DNA of 64,000 nt from an uncultured Porphyromonadaceae bacterium. Its GTDB lineage: Bacteria; Bacteroidota; Bacteroidia; Bacteroidales; Muribaculaceae. This document shows, piece after piece, positions 40,580 through 49,054 of the stretch. How positions within the stretch are numbered: the stretch's first letter is position 1; each line of letters opens with the position of its first letter. Location: positions 39,454-103,453 of the forward strand of contig CAMWNP010000008.1 of assembly GCA_947175645.1 (NCBI GenBank), read 5' to 3'. The notes beneath the pieces were generated by a model. It worked only from the letters and a program-made list of their open reading frames with translations, searched no databases and was not told the origin of the DNA. Made by a program: the position numbers and the translations under genes.

Positions 40580-41008
40580 ATGGCAATCAAGTCACAACAC
40601 CGGATGGAAGCGACTTTCTCCATGGCGTCAATGACTGACGTCATTTTCCTGCTGCTGATTTTTTTCATGGTCACTTCCACCTTTGTCATGCCAACCGCAC
40701 TTGAGGTTAATCTGCCCGAGAGTTCGGAGCAGCGTGCCATCAAGCCAGGCACAACGGTGTATCTGGATATGAATTCCAATCTGTATGCGTCGTTTCAGGG
40801 TGAGGAGCCGCAACCGATGACGCCGGAAACGCTTGTCACCTTCCTGCGTCTGGCTCATGAGAATGACCCCGAAGGGTTCATAGCGCTGTATGCCGATGAG
40901 GAAGTGCCGTATGGGAAAATCGTGGAGATTCTGAACATAGGAGCCGAAGGGAACTTGAAAATGGTCCTCGCAACGAAGCCGGCTCCAAAATCAGCACGTC
41001 CTGAATGA
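40580..41008 (+). CDS. exbD: ExbD/TolR-type protein
   Basis: 142 residues. Single membrane helix near the N terminus (MTDVIFLLLIFFMVTSTFVM) with the conserved aspartate just before it (D at MTDV), the proton-carrying residue of ExbD/TolR. A periplasmic domain follows. It lies 21 nt after exbB, and its stop overlaps the next ATG by 4 nt (ATGA), so the three proteins are made together. Confidence 0.93.
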   Translation: MAIKSQHRMEATFSMASMTDVIFLLLIFFMVTSTFVMPTALEVNLPESSEQRAIKPGTTVYLDMNSNLYASFQGEEPQPMTPETLVTFLRLAHENDPEGFIALYADEEVPYGKIVEILNIGAEGNLKMVLATKPAPKSARPE

Positions 41009-41778
41009 AACGCGACAAGGTCATATCCGCCGTAATCACCGTTGGTCTGCATCTGCTTCTGCTGCTGGTGCTTACGACCACATATCTGCGCTGGCCTCCG
41101 GAGAATCCGGATGACAGCCGTATCCCTGTTGACAGCTCTGAGATTCTGCTTGTGAGCGACTATATCAATTTAGGGGACATGCTGCGTGATGTAACCCCCT
41201 CGGATGCACCGGTGGCTAAGCCGCAGCAGGGGGAGACGCTTCAGGACGGACATGACATGGATAACAGCGGAGATGCCGGTCAGACCCCGCAGGAGGTTTC
41301 TTCGGAACAAGAATCACCCATGAAGGTCACCCCGGCAGAAAGGCCTGAGAAACAGGGCCCGACGAAGGAGGAACTGGAAGAGCAGGAACGTATGCGCCAT
41401 GAGCAGAAAACGCGGGATAAAATAGCGCGTCAGATGAATTTCTCCGGCACCGGTAAGGGTGAGGGGATAAGTGGCAAAGGGGAAGGTAGCAATGTGTCGG
41501 GGCTGCCTGTTGGCGAGCAGGGTCATGACCTTGCGGGACGAACCATCCTGCACTGGGGCGCGAACTCAAGCCGTAAGTCGGGCACCATACGCGTGAGTGT
41601 GACGGTGAATCCGGAGGGTAAGGTGATCAAGGCTGACTATGCCGGCGGAGAAGGTGCGGCAGCAGGTGATAATGCCATGCGAAACAAAACCATCAAGGCT
41701 ACGCTTGAAACCAAATTCTCGCCATTGCCCAATTCCACCAAGAATCAGACCGGAACCATAACCTGGCGATTCAAATAA
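41005..41778 (+). CDS. TonB/TolA-like energy transducer
   Basis: 257 residues. One N-terminal membrane helix (VITVGLHLLLLLVLTTTYL) includes the His-containing face typical of TonB. It is followed by an extended periplasmic linker rich in Pro, Glu, Gln and Lys with a coiled-coil-like run (EELEEQERMRHEQKTRDKIA). The C-terminal 75 residues resemble a TonB domain (GTIRVSVTVNPEGKVIKADY, ending TITWRFK). It probably passes the ExbB/ExbD energy to outer-membrane receptors; a TolA role is possible. It ends the pdxJ-exbB-exbD unit; no clear terminator follows. Confidence 0.87.
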   Translation: MKRDKVISAVITVGLHLLLLLVLTTTYLRWPPENPDDSRIPVDSSEILLVSDYINLGDMLRDVTPSDAPVAKPQQGETLQDGHDMDNSGDAGQTPQEVSSEQESPMKVTPAERPEKQGPTKEELEEQERMRHEQKTRDKIARQMNFSGTGKGEGISGKGEGSNVSGLPVGEQGHDLAGRTILHWGANSSRKSGTIRVSVTVNPEGKVIKADYAGGEGAAAGDNAMRNKTIKATLETKFSPLPNSTKNQTGTITWRFK

Positions 41779-41857
41779 AGGAGATGAAGCGACTTCATTC
41801 CATTGACGGTGTGTCATAACAAGCCATCTGCGTAGTTGCTTTCGGAAGCGGCTTCGG

Positions 41858-41959
41858 TCACATACTTAGGTGTGCTCCTATCGTCCTCATCCTCAGCGAC
41901 TTGTATCCGGCATATTCTGACAAACCCTCCTTTTCACTTGCACCTGTACTCTCCTTCAT
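41858..41959 (-). CDS. Possible 33-residue protein
   Basis: An ATG-to-TGA frame of 33 codons with a Glu/Gly-rich first half and a basic end (SLRMRTIGAHLSM). A minus-strand TATTTTTG (plus 41966-41973) lies only 7 nt upstream, so a message from it would be almost leaderless. No -33 box. Codon and length evidence is weak; it could equally be a chance frame in an RNA. Confidence 0.25.
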   Translation of the reverse strand: MKESTGASEKEGLSEYAGYKSLRMRTIGAHLSM

Positions 41960-42014
41960 CAAAAACAAAAATATCTCCTGAAAATTGAAACGAATTGAGG
42001 GGAGCCCCCACATC

Positions 42015-42257
42015 TATAAAAAATAAAAAAGGATACTCCTGCACCCTTTTCCATTTTTCATACACATCAGATGTATGAAGCATTACTAAACCAATCCTAA
42101 TAACCTGTGATTTCTCTATAAGTCAATTACCGGGAAATCAGCGGATTAATAACTATTATTCTCATGAAAAACAGTTTTCGCGTGATTGCCGGCCGGAGAA
42201 AAATCATAGAAAGCCGGGTTTCACGAATCCTAAATGTTTATTTGTACCATAAGGACG
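42015..42257 (-). ncRNA. Candidate small RNA, about 240 nt
   Basis: Starts just after a complete promoter and runs to a hairpin AGGA-GTA-TCCT followed by a T-rich tail (TTTTTTATTTTTT on the minus strand). Inside, AATCC/GGATT (42093-42097 with 42043-type partner 42143-42147) closes around TGATTTC/GAAATCA (42108-42114 with 42134-42140), and another imperfect hairpin sits at 42057-42079. It contains only very short reading frames. No known RNA family recognised. Confidence 0.45.
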
Positions 42258-42260
42258 GTG

Positions 42261-42291
42261 CAAAATTAATAATTTTATTTTTAATACACAA
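42261..42291 (-). promoter_or_regulatory. Minus-strand promoter inside the 819-nt gap
   Basis: TTG (plus 42289-42291), 20 nt, TAATTTTG (plus 42261-42268). No protein gene lies downstream on this strand for more than 2 kb, which is why an RNA product is proposed. Confidence 0.55.
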
Positions 42292-42567
42292 GAAATTTTG
42301 AAAAAACTCTAATAAACTATTTGTTTTTGTGTTGAAAAATTTATAAAACGTAGAAGGTTGAGAGTGAGTGGTTATAAATTATAGGGTGACGATTGAGCGG
42401 AGACAGACTCCATATTTGACTGAAGTGTTGAACTGCGTGTTGACGTGTGGGGATGATTCTGAGTGTCAGTGACGGGTGGTGGCGGTGACATTGTCAAAAA
42501 CGCCGTCAAATTCTGAGGGTTCGCCAAGTTTTTTTGACAAATATTTCATTTTTCCAACAATAATGAG

Positions 42568-42575
42568 TAAATTTG
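42568..42575 (+). promoter_or_regulatory. -7 box of rsh
   Basis: TAAATTTG, 22 nt before the rsh ATG. No TTTG at the usual distance. Confidence 0.5.
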
Positions 42576-42597
42576 TGACTTCACACCGGAAAGAATT

Positions 42598-44823
42598 ATG
42601 GCAGAATACAACAAGACCCCACAGGAAGAAGAGGCAATGATTCAGGAGGCGTTCAACGACCTGCTGAACGGCTATCTTAACAGCAATCACCGCAAGAAGG
42701 TGGAGATAATAGTCCGGGCTTTTGAATTTGCAAAGGAGGCCCACAAAGGGATACGCCGCCGTTCCGGCGAGCCGTATATTCTGCATCCTATAGCCGTGGC
42801 GAAAATAGCGAGTCAGGAGATAGGGCTTGGCTCCACTTCCATTTGTGCGGCGTTGCTGCATGATGTAGTCGAGGACACGGAGTTCACGGTGGAGGATATA
42901 GAGCAGCACTTCGGAAAGAAGATAGCGCAGTTGGTTTCCGGACTGACAAAGATCTCCGGAGGAATTTTCGGAGCGAAGGCATCGGCGCAGGCTGAGAATT
43001 TCCGTAAACTGCTGCTTACGATGAGCGAGGATATCCGCGTGGTGCTTATCAAGATGGCTGACCGTCTGCACAACATGCGCACACTTGGCTCAATGGCACC
43101 TGCGAAACAGTATAAAATTGCAGGAGAGACCCTGTATATCTATGCGCCCCTTGCGCATAGACTGGGACTGTTCGCCATAAAAACCGAACTGGAGGATCTG
43201 AGTTTCAAGTATGAGCATCCGGCCGCATATCAGGAAATCAGTGACAAAATCAAGGCAACGGAGGAACGCCGGAACGAGGTTTATACTGATTTCGCCACAC
43301 CTATCATAGAAAAACTCAAGGGTCTGGGTCTGACCTTCGATGCCAAGGCGAGGATGAAATCAGTCTATTCCATCTGGAACAAGATGGAGTCAAAGCATAT
43401 TCCATTTGAGGAAGTGTATGACCTGTATGCCATGCGAATAATTTTCGAGTGTGATGATCCGGCCAAGGAAAAGGGAATATGCTGGAGCATCTATACCGCC
43501 ATTACGGAACTCTACCGTCTGCACCCGGAACGTACGCGCGACTGGCTGTCGATACCCAAGGCCAACGGCTATCAGGCTCTTCACCTGACAGTCATGGGCC
43601 CTGACGGAAACTGGGTGGAGATCCAGATTCGCTCACGGCGCATGGACGAGATTGCTGAAAAAGGTTTCGCCGCCCACTGGAAATACAAGATAGGAGAGGG
43701 TGACGAGGAGAGCGAACTCAATGCATGGCTCCAGACAATCAAGGAGATTCTGGATAATCCGGATCCGAATGCCATAGATTTTCTTGACACGGTAAAACTG
43801 AATCTGTTCGCTACTGAGATTGTGGTATTTACGCCCAAAGGGGAACTTATAACTCTACCGGCCGGATCAACCGTGCTGGATGTTGCGTTCAACCTCCACA
43901 CTCAACTGGGTTTCCACTGTATAGCAGGTAAGGTCAACCATAAACTTGTGCCGCTGAGTCAGAAACTGAAGAGCGGTGACCAGGTTGAGGTACTGACCTC
44001 AAAGTCGCAGAAGCCCAAGGAGGAATGGATATCATTCCTTGCATCGGCAAAGGCAAAGACCCGTCTGCGGCAGGCATTGAAGCAGGCTCAGCGTCCGGCG
44101 ATAGAGACGGGCAGAGAACTGTATGAGCGTTTCCTGCAAAACAATGATATCAAGGAGACAAACGAGAGTTTCACCAAACTGTTGGGTATATGCAAGGTCA
44201 GCAACCGAGATGAACTCTACATGCGCATAGGCTCCGGAGAGGTGACATTGGGTGACTATGTTGTCAGGATGATGAAGAAGCAGAATGAGTCGCTGTTGTC
44301 ACGCCTGATTTTCCGTCGCTCGAAAAAGGCCGCCGAGGAGCATGCCGAGACAGAGAAGAAAGAGAGCATCAACAGGAAGGAAACTTATGTGCTCCATAGC
44401 GATGAGCATGGGTCGAACTTTGTTTTCGCGCCCTGTTGCAATCCTATTCCCGGAGATAATGTACTGGGCTACATCAATGACAACGATGAGGTTGAGGTTC
44501 ACTCGATGGACTGTCCGCGGGCACAGGCTCTGAAGGCAAGTTTCGGTCCCCGTCTGCTGCAAGTGAAGTGGGACGTGCAGAAACAGTCATTTCCGGCTCA
44601 GATCCACATAGAGGGTATAGACCGTTTCGGTATACTCCAGGAACTGACGCAGATGATATCGTCGCATCTGGCCATAGATATCCGCAAAATGAATATCGAG
44701 GCTGAGAAAGAGGTGTTTCATTGCGACCTCTGGATCAAGGTCGCGGACAATGAGGTAGTCCGTGATCTCTGTGCCAAAGTGGCTCAGGTCAACGGTGTGA
44801 AACAGGTTGCCAGAGTGCTGTAA
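42598..44823 (+). CDS. rsh: Bifunctional (p)ppGpp synthetase/hydrolase (RelA/SpoT homologue)
   Basis: 741 residues. It makes and breaks down the stringent-response alarmone (p)ppGpp. Order of domains: HD hydrolase (YILHPIAVAKIA, ALLHDVVEDTEFT near 85-97), synthetase domain (RTRDWLSIPKANGYQALHLT near 310-330), TGS domain (VFTPKGELITLPAGSTVLD), a helical linker and a C-terminal ACT domain (HIEGIDRFGILQELTQMI). Both catalytic centres look intact, so the protein should be able to do both reactions. Single gene with its own -7 box, followed after 51 nt by pgpH on the same strand. Confidence 0.96.
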   Translation: MAEYNKTPQEEEAMIQEAFNDLLNGYLNSNHRKKVEIIVRAFEFAKEAHKGIRRRSGEPYILHPIAVAKIASQEIGLGSTSICAALLHDVVEDTEFTVEDIEQHFGKKIAQLVSGLTKISGGIFGAKASAQAENFRKLLLTMSEDIRVVLIKMADRLHNMRTLGSMAPAKQYKIAGETLYIYAPLAHRLGLFAIKTELEDLSFKYEHPAAYQEISDKIKATEERRNEVYTDFATPIIEKLKGLGLTFDAKARMKSVYSIWNKMESKHIPFEEVYDLYAMRIIFECDDPAKEKGICWSIYTAITELYRLHPERTRDWLSIPKANGYQALHLTVMGPDGNWVEIQIRSRRMDEIAEKGFAAHWKYKIGEGDEESELNAWLQTIKEILDNPDPNAIDFLDTVKLNLFATEIVVFTPKGELITLPAGSTVLDVAFNLHTQLGFHCIAGKVNHKLVPLSQKLKSGDQVEVLTSKSQKPKEEWISFLASAKAKTRLRQALKQAQRPAIETGRELYERFLQNNDIKETNESFTKLLGICKVSNRDELYMRIGSGEVTLGDYVVRMMKKQNESLLSRLIFRRSKKAAEEHAETEKKESINRKETYVLHSDEHGSNFVFAPCCNPIPGDNVLGYINDNDEVEVHSMDCPRAQALKASFGPRLLQVKWDVQKQSFPAQIHIEGIDRFGILQELTQMISSHLAIDIRKMNIEAEKEVFHCDLWIKVADNEVVRDLCAKVAQVNGVKQVARVL

Positions 44824-44874
44824 GATATTGTCCCGCGGGGATAGAGCGTGATAAAATGATTAAACGATAGTGAA

Positions 44875-46902
44875 ATGTACAATAAAGACTATATATTGCG
44901 GATAATTGTGATACTGGCGGCCACGTCGCTGATCCTTCTGTTTTTCCCCAGGAGCGACAGCCGGCATTTCCAGTTCGAGATGAACCGTCCGTGGACCCAT
45001 TCACTGCTTACCGCACCGTTTGACATTCCCGTGTTCCGTGACTCCATCACGGTTAAGGAGATGCGTGATTCGCTGAACCGAACCTTCACACCTATAATGA
45101 AAGTGGACAATTCACCCAGGAAGGCTGTGCTCAACCGGTTGCTTTCCATACCGGGGATTGACCCATCGGACCGCACGCGTCTGCGTGAAACCGTGGGCAG
45201 GCTCTACTCTGACGGTATTGTCTCGCCGGAATTCTACAATGATTACATAAGGGCTCGCGGAATCAGGGAGGTTGGATTCGTGGAGAACAACACTGTGGTC
45301 AAGCGCAAGGTGGGTACGTTGCGCACGCCACGTCTGGCTTACGCGGTAATAGATTCACTTTTCCACACACCGAGGGCACGCACGGCGATCACCGAATTCC
45401 AACTCGCCACCATGATTCTGCCCAATATCCTGATTGACACGGTTGCAACCGAACGCCTCTATGATGACCGTCTTCGCCCCATAGAAGCGGCGATTGGGGT
45501 GGTGCAGCAGGGTGAACGCATCATAGACCGGGGTGACATAGTGACGCCTCAACTTTATGCCATCCTGTCGACCTACGAGTCAATGCTTGAGTCACGTTCA
45601 CAGGCATCGACGAGCGAAAACCTCTACGTTGGTCTGGGTCAGTTGCTGTTCACGGTCATGCTGTTGAGTTCACTGCTGATTTATCTGTGGATCTATAGAA
45701 GGAAGGATTTCCTGTCGCTGAAGCGTTTGAGCGCGATATTGCTGGCGATAACGCTTCTGTACGTCGTAGCGACGATTGTGGCTCCTCACATAAGTTCCGG
45801 CATCTACCTCATACCGTTTGCTATACTCCCGGTTATGACCGTGGTGTTCTTTGACTCCCGTACGGCCTTCATGTGTCTGGTGGTGGAGATATTGCTGTGT
45901 GGCCCCCTCTCTCTTTTCCCCATAGAGTTCATCACGGTTCAGACGCTGGCGGGATTGGCGGCAATCTTCTCCCTGAGGGAACTGACCCGCCGCTCGCAGT
46001 TGCTCCGGACGGCCCTGTTTGTATTTCTGGTTTACGCGGTCAGTTATCTGGCTATGGAATTGCTCCAGTCCGGCACAATATCATCCTCTACGGGTAAACT
46101 GATAGGATTCTTTGCCATCAACGCGGTTCTGATATCGTTTGCCTATATCTTGATTTTTGTTTTCGAGAAGATATTCTCTCTCACCTCCATGGTGACGCTT
46201 GTGGAGATGTCAGATATCAATAACCCTATTTTGAGGGATCTTTCGGAACAGTGTCCGGGCACGTTCCAACATTCAATGTCAGTCAGTTCACTGGCAAGCG
46301 ACGCAGCGCGCAAGATAGGCGCGAATCCTCTGACGGTTCGTGCGGGGGCTCTGTATCACGACATCGGGAAACTCTCCAACCCTGCTTTCTTCACTGAGAA
46401 TCAGCATGGCGTTAATCCGCATGACGCGCTTACTCCGCAGCAGAGTGCGGGGATAATAATTGGTCATGTGACGGAGGGGCTGAAGATGGCGGAAAAGAAC
46501 AAACTGCCTCAGATTATCAAGGATATGATCTCGCAGCATCACGGCAAGGGGTTGGTCAAATATTTCTATGCAATGGAGCAGCGACGTCATCCCGGTGAGG
46601 AGATCAGTGCGGCACCTTTCACTTATCCGGGGCCAAATCCAACGACGAAGGAGGCTTCTCTGTTGATGATGGCTGACAGTGTGGAGGCTGCTTCACGTTC
46701 GTTGCCTGAGCATACGATGGAGGCTATAACCTCGCTTGTAAACAAAATCATCGACGGGCAGGTGCAGCAGGGGCTTCACTCGCAGTCGCCGATTTCGTTC
46801 AAGGATATAAAGGTTATCAAGGAGGCTTTCATTTCAAGGCTCCGTACAATGTATCACGTGCGCATAGCGTATCCCTCTGATGCGAAGCCAAAATCAAACT
46901 GA
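44875..46902 (+). CDS. pgpH: 7TM-HD c-di-AMP phosphodiesterase (PgpH-like)
   Basis: 675 residues. N-terminal membrane helix (YILRIIVILAATSLILLFF), a periplasmic 7TMR-HD extracellular region to about 250, seven membrane helices (about 255-460), then a cytoplasmic HD domain with CPGTFQHSMSVSSLA, LYHDIGKL and ISQHHGKG. This architecture is that of PgpH, which cleaves the second messenger c-di-AMP to pApA. All metal-binding His/Asp motifs are visible. It follows rsh by 51 nt, and two alarmone/second-messenger enzymes are thus linked. Confidence 0.92.
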   Translation: MYNKDYILRIIVILAATSLILLFFPRSDSRHFQFEMNRPWTHSLLTAPFDIPVFRDSITVKEMRDSLNRTFTPIMKVDNSPRKAVLNRLLSIPGIDPSDRTRLRETVGRLYSDGIVSPEFYNDYIRARGIREVGFVENNTVVKRKVGTLRTPRLAYAVIDSLFHTPRARTAITEFQLATMILPNILIDTVATERLYDDRLRPIEAAIGVVQQGERIIDRGDIVTPQLYAILSTYESMLESRSQASTSENLYVGLGQLLFTVMLLSSLLIYLWIYRRKDFLSLKRLSAILLAITLLYVVATIVAPHISSGIYLIPFAILPVMTVVFFDSRTAFMCLVVEILLCGPLSLFPIEFITVQTLAGLAAIFSLRELTRRSQLLRTALFVFLVYAVSYLAMELLQSGTISSSTGKLIGFFAINAVLISFAYILIFVFEKIFSLTSMVTLVEMSDINNPILRDLSEQCPGTFQHSMSVSSLASDAARKIGANPLTVRAGALYHDIGKLSNPAFFTENQHGVNPHDALTPQQSAGIIIGHVTEGLKMAEKNKLPQIIKDMISQHHGKGLVKYFYAMEQRRHPGEEISAAPFTYPGPNPTTKEASLLMMADSVEAASRSLPEHTMEAITSLVNKIIDGQVQQGLHSQSPISFKDIKVIKEAFISRLRTMYHVRIAYPSDAKPKSN

Positions 46903-46917
46903 CGGACAGGGTCTTAA

Positions 46918-47757
46918 TCAATAATCGCTGAAATAGTTGGGACGGAACACAATTCCTATACGAGCCTGTGATTTGAATTTGTTGTAGTCAAGCAGCCCCT
47001 CGCCATAACCGTTGTAGTACTGGAAAAACAGGTTCCAGTCAGCATTTCGCAGGAAGCGGAAACTGACTTCGGTTATAGAGTTATAGTTAGGTTTCCAGCC
47101 CCGGCGTTTCACGAGGATTTCGCTGAATTTCCACCGCCGGTCGTTTGTCATCACCTGCAGCCCTGCCTGATATATGCCATAATAGTCCAGCAGATCGCGG
47201 TTGTTTTGACCGTCGACAATGGGAATCCACGCTTTTCCATGGATAATGAGGTTCTGGTCAAGGGCAATGTTCACACCAAACGATATCCTGTTCCATGAGC
47301 GTGACTGGATGGAGTCACGTCCGTTGCTTTCATGCTCAATCATCAGACTCAGTTTGCCAATGTATCTGTTGTTGGAGAAAAGCGGTTTTGCCAGACCTAT
47401 GCCGGGATTGAAGTTCAGGTCGGTCATGGGCATGGAGTTTTCCAGCACGTTCCAGAACACTTTCTGGGTGTAGTACAGGAACAGATAGGTGTTCAGCGGC
47501 AGTGTGCTCTTGGTGAGTTTACATTGCAGTGAAATCTGAAATTTTACGTTGGTGTTCTCCTTGTCCGGTCTGTGGTTCGTAGGACCTCCGAAAATGAAGT
47601 AATTGTCCTTATACATCGAAATAAGCGGGCGTTTGTCAAACTCTGTCCGGAGAGAGTCGGTGTTCAGTCCCGGATTCGCATGATTCTCCACTATCTGGGC
47701 GTTAGCCGAGAATAAAGACAGGAGAGAGAACAGGAGGAGAAGTCTGAAGTGCCGCAT
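46918..47757 (-). CDS. pldA: Outer-membrane phospholipase A1
   Basis: 279 residues. Signal peptide ends near ANA (residue 20). The OMPLA signature is present: LYYTQKVFWNV, then HESNGRDSIQSRSWNR, which supplies the catalytic His, Ser (H-x-S) and Asn. The rest is a 12-strand-type barrel ending in an aromatic-rich strand (IGIVFRPNYFSDY). The enzyme removes acyl chains from misplaced phospholipids in the outer leaflet. It lies 60 nt after ychF on the same strand, so co-transcription is likely; its end faces the convergent pgpH. Confidence 0.93.
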   Translation of the reverse strand: MRHFRLLLLFSLLSLFSANAQIVENHANPGLNTDSLRTEFDKRPLISMYKDNYFIFGGPTNHRPDKENTNVKFQISLQCKLTKSTLPLNTYLFLYYTQKVFWNVLENSMPMTDLNFNPGIGLAKPLFSNNRYIGKLSLMIEHESNGRDSIQSRSWNRISFGVNIALDQNLIIHGKAWIPIVDGQNNRDLLDYYGIYQAGLQVMTNDRRWKFSEILVKRRGWKPNYNSITEVSFRFLRNADWNLFFQYYNGYGEGLLDYNKFKSQARIGIVFRPNYFSDY

Positions 47758-47817
47758 GATAAGTGATTGACAGGTTTGTGTGGATGCCGGATTGGAGTAC
47801 TTTCCCGTGGAGTCCGG

Positions 47818-48921
47818 TCAGACGTTGAAACGGAAGTGCATTATGTCGCCGTCCTGAACAATGTATTCTTTCCCTTCCACTGACAGTTTGCCGGCTTCCT
47901 TCACTCCGTTTTCGCCGCCGAGTGCTACGTAATCGTCATATTTAATCACCTCGGCGCGAATGAACCCTTTCTCAAAGTCGGTGTGGATTATTCCTGCGCA
48001 CTGGGGCGCTTTCATGCCGTCAAGGAAAGTCCAAGCACGGACTTCATCAGCCCCGGCCGTGAAATAAGTCTTGAGGTTCAGGAGCGCATAGGCGGCACGG
48101 ATCAGTCGGCTGACACCTGATTCCTCGAGATCGATCTCGGCGAGGAATTCCTGGCGTTCTTCCCAGGTGTCGAGTTCCGCTATATCACTCTCGGTCTGTG
48201 CGGCCACAATCAGGAGTTGGGCGTTTTCATCCTTGATGGCCTCGCGTACGTCATCGACATATTTGTTGCCGTTTACGGCTGAAGCATCATCCACGTTGCA
48301 GACGTAGAGAACCGGTTTGTTAGTGAGCAGAAACAGTTCTTTGGCATATTTCTGTTCGTCTGCGGTCTCGAACTGAACGGAACGTGCGGGTTTCCCCTGC
48401 ATTAGAGCGTCGTGGAATTTTTTCAGAACCTCATATTGTAGTCTGGCAACCTTGTCACCTCCGGTCTGAGCGGCTTTCTGAGTTTTGGCCAGTCGGCTTT
48501 CAACAGTTTCCAGGTCTTTCAGTTGGAGTTCGTAGTCAATGATTTCCTTGTCGCGGACAGGGTCAACCGAACCGTCGACATGCGTGATGTTGTCGTCATC
48601 GAAACAGCGTAACACATGCAGTATGGCGTCTGTTTCGCGTATGTTGGCGAGGAACTTGTTGCCGAGACCCTCACCTTTGCTGGCTCCTTTTACCAGCCCG
48701 GCAATGTCAACAATCTCCACGGTTGCAGGAACAATGCTTTTGGGGTTACACATTTCCACGAGTTTGGTCAGTCGGTCATCCGGAACGGTAATTACCCCTA
48801 CGTTCGGTTCGATTGTGCAGAAGGGGAAATTGGCCGACTGAGCCTTAGCGTTTGACAGACAGTTGAAAAGAGTGGATTTTCCCACATTTGGGAGTCCGAC
48901 TATGCCGCATTGAAGTGCCAT
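47818..48921 (-). CDS. ychF: Ribosome-associated ATPase YchF/OLA1
   Basis: 367 residues. Walker [13 protein letters not shown] (8-19), switch regions with [11 protein letters not shown] and [17 protein letters not shown], a coiled-coil insertion (about 130-190), the NVDD variant of the NKxD motif that gives ATP preference, and a C-terminal TGS domain ending [12 protein letters not shown]. Members bind ribosomes and take part in stress responses. Length and motifs are standard. A -7 box lies about 43 nt upstream. Confidence 0.96.
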   Translation of the reverse strand: MALQCGIVGLPNVGKSTLFNCLSNAKAQSANFPFCTIEPNVGVITVPDDRLTKLVEMCNPKSIVPATVEIVDIAGLVKGASKGEGLGNKFLANIRETDAILHVLRCFDDDNITHVDGSVDPVRDKEIIDYELQLKDLETVESRLAKTQKAAQTGGDKVARLQYEVLKKFHDALMQGKPARSVQFETADEQKYAKELFLLTNKPVLYVCNVDDASAVNGNKYVDDVREAIKDENAQLLIVAAQTESDIAELDTWEERQEFLAEIDLEESGVSRLIRAAYALLNLKTYFTAGADEVRAWTFLDGMKAPQCAGIIHTDFEKGFIRAEVIKYDDYVALGGENGVKEAGKLSVEGKEYIVQDGDIMHFRFNV

Positions 48922-48963
48922 ATATATAATCTATGTGTAAGAACGTGTTAATGAATGAGACTG

Positions 48964-48971
48964 CAAAGTTA
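48964..48971 (-). promoter_or_regulatory. -7 box of ychF
   Basis: TAACTTTG on the minus strand; a possible TTG -33 box (plus 48994-48996) is 22 nt away, slightly long. Confidence 0.55.
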
Positions 48972-49054
48972 CTTATTTTCAGTGAGAATTCCGCAACCTT
49001 GCCACCTTATTCTTTTGGTTTGCAGCAGTTCCAACCGTTTTTTCATTTGAAGAG

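Larger units (their letters stand above)
41779..42597. other. 819-nt gap with signs of a hidden transcription unit
   Basis: No long protein gene is present between the TonB-like gene and rsh. The gap holds a full minus-strand promoter at 42261-42291, an RNA-like structured stretch leftward of it, a possible 33-codon reading frame at 41858-41959 with its own -7-like box, several inverted repeats, and the -7 box of rsh at its right end. The part 42292-42560 is AT-rich and shows nothing else recognisable. Confidence 0.6.

Noticed and set aside
41779-42560. Degraded protein gene in the gap before rsh
   Set aside because: No frame on either strand gives a run of recognisable domain sequence; only a 33-codon frame stands out and it is listed with low confidence.
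42466-43071. A 201-codon minus-strand frame overlapping the start of rsh
   Set aside because: Mostly antisense to the conserved HD domain of rsh, with no promoter and no domain.
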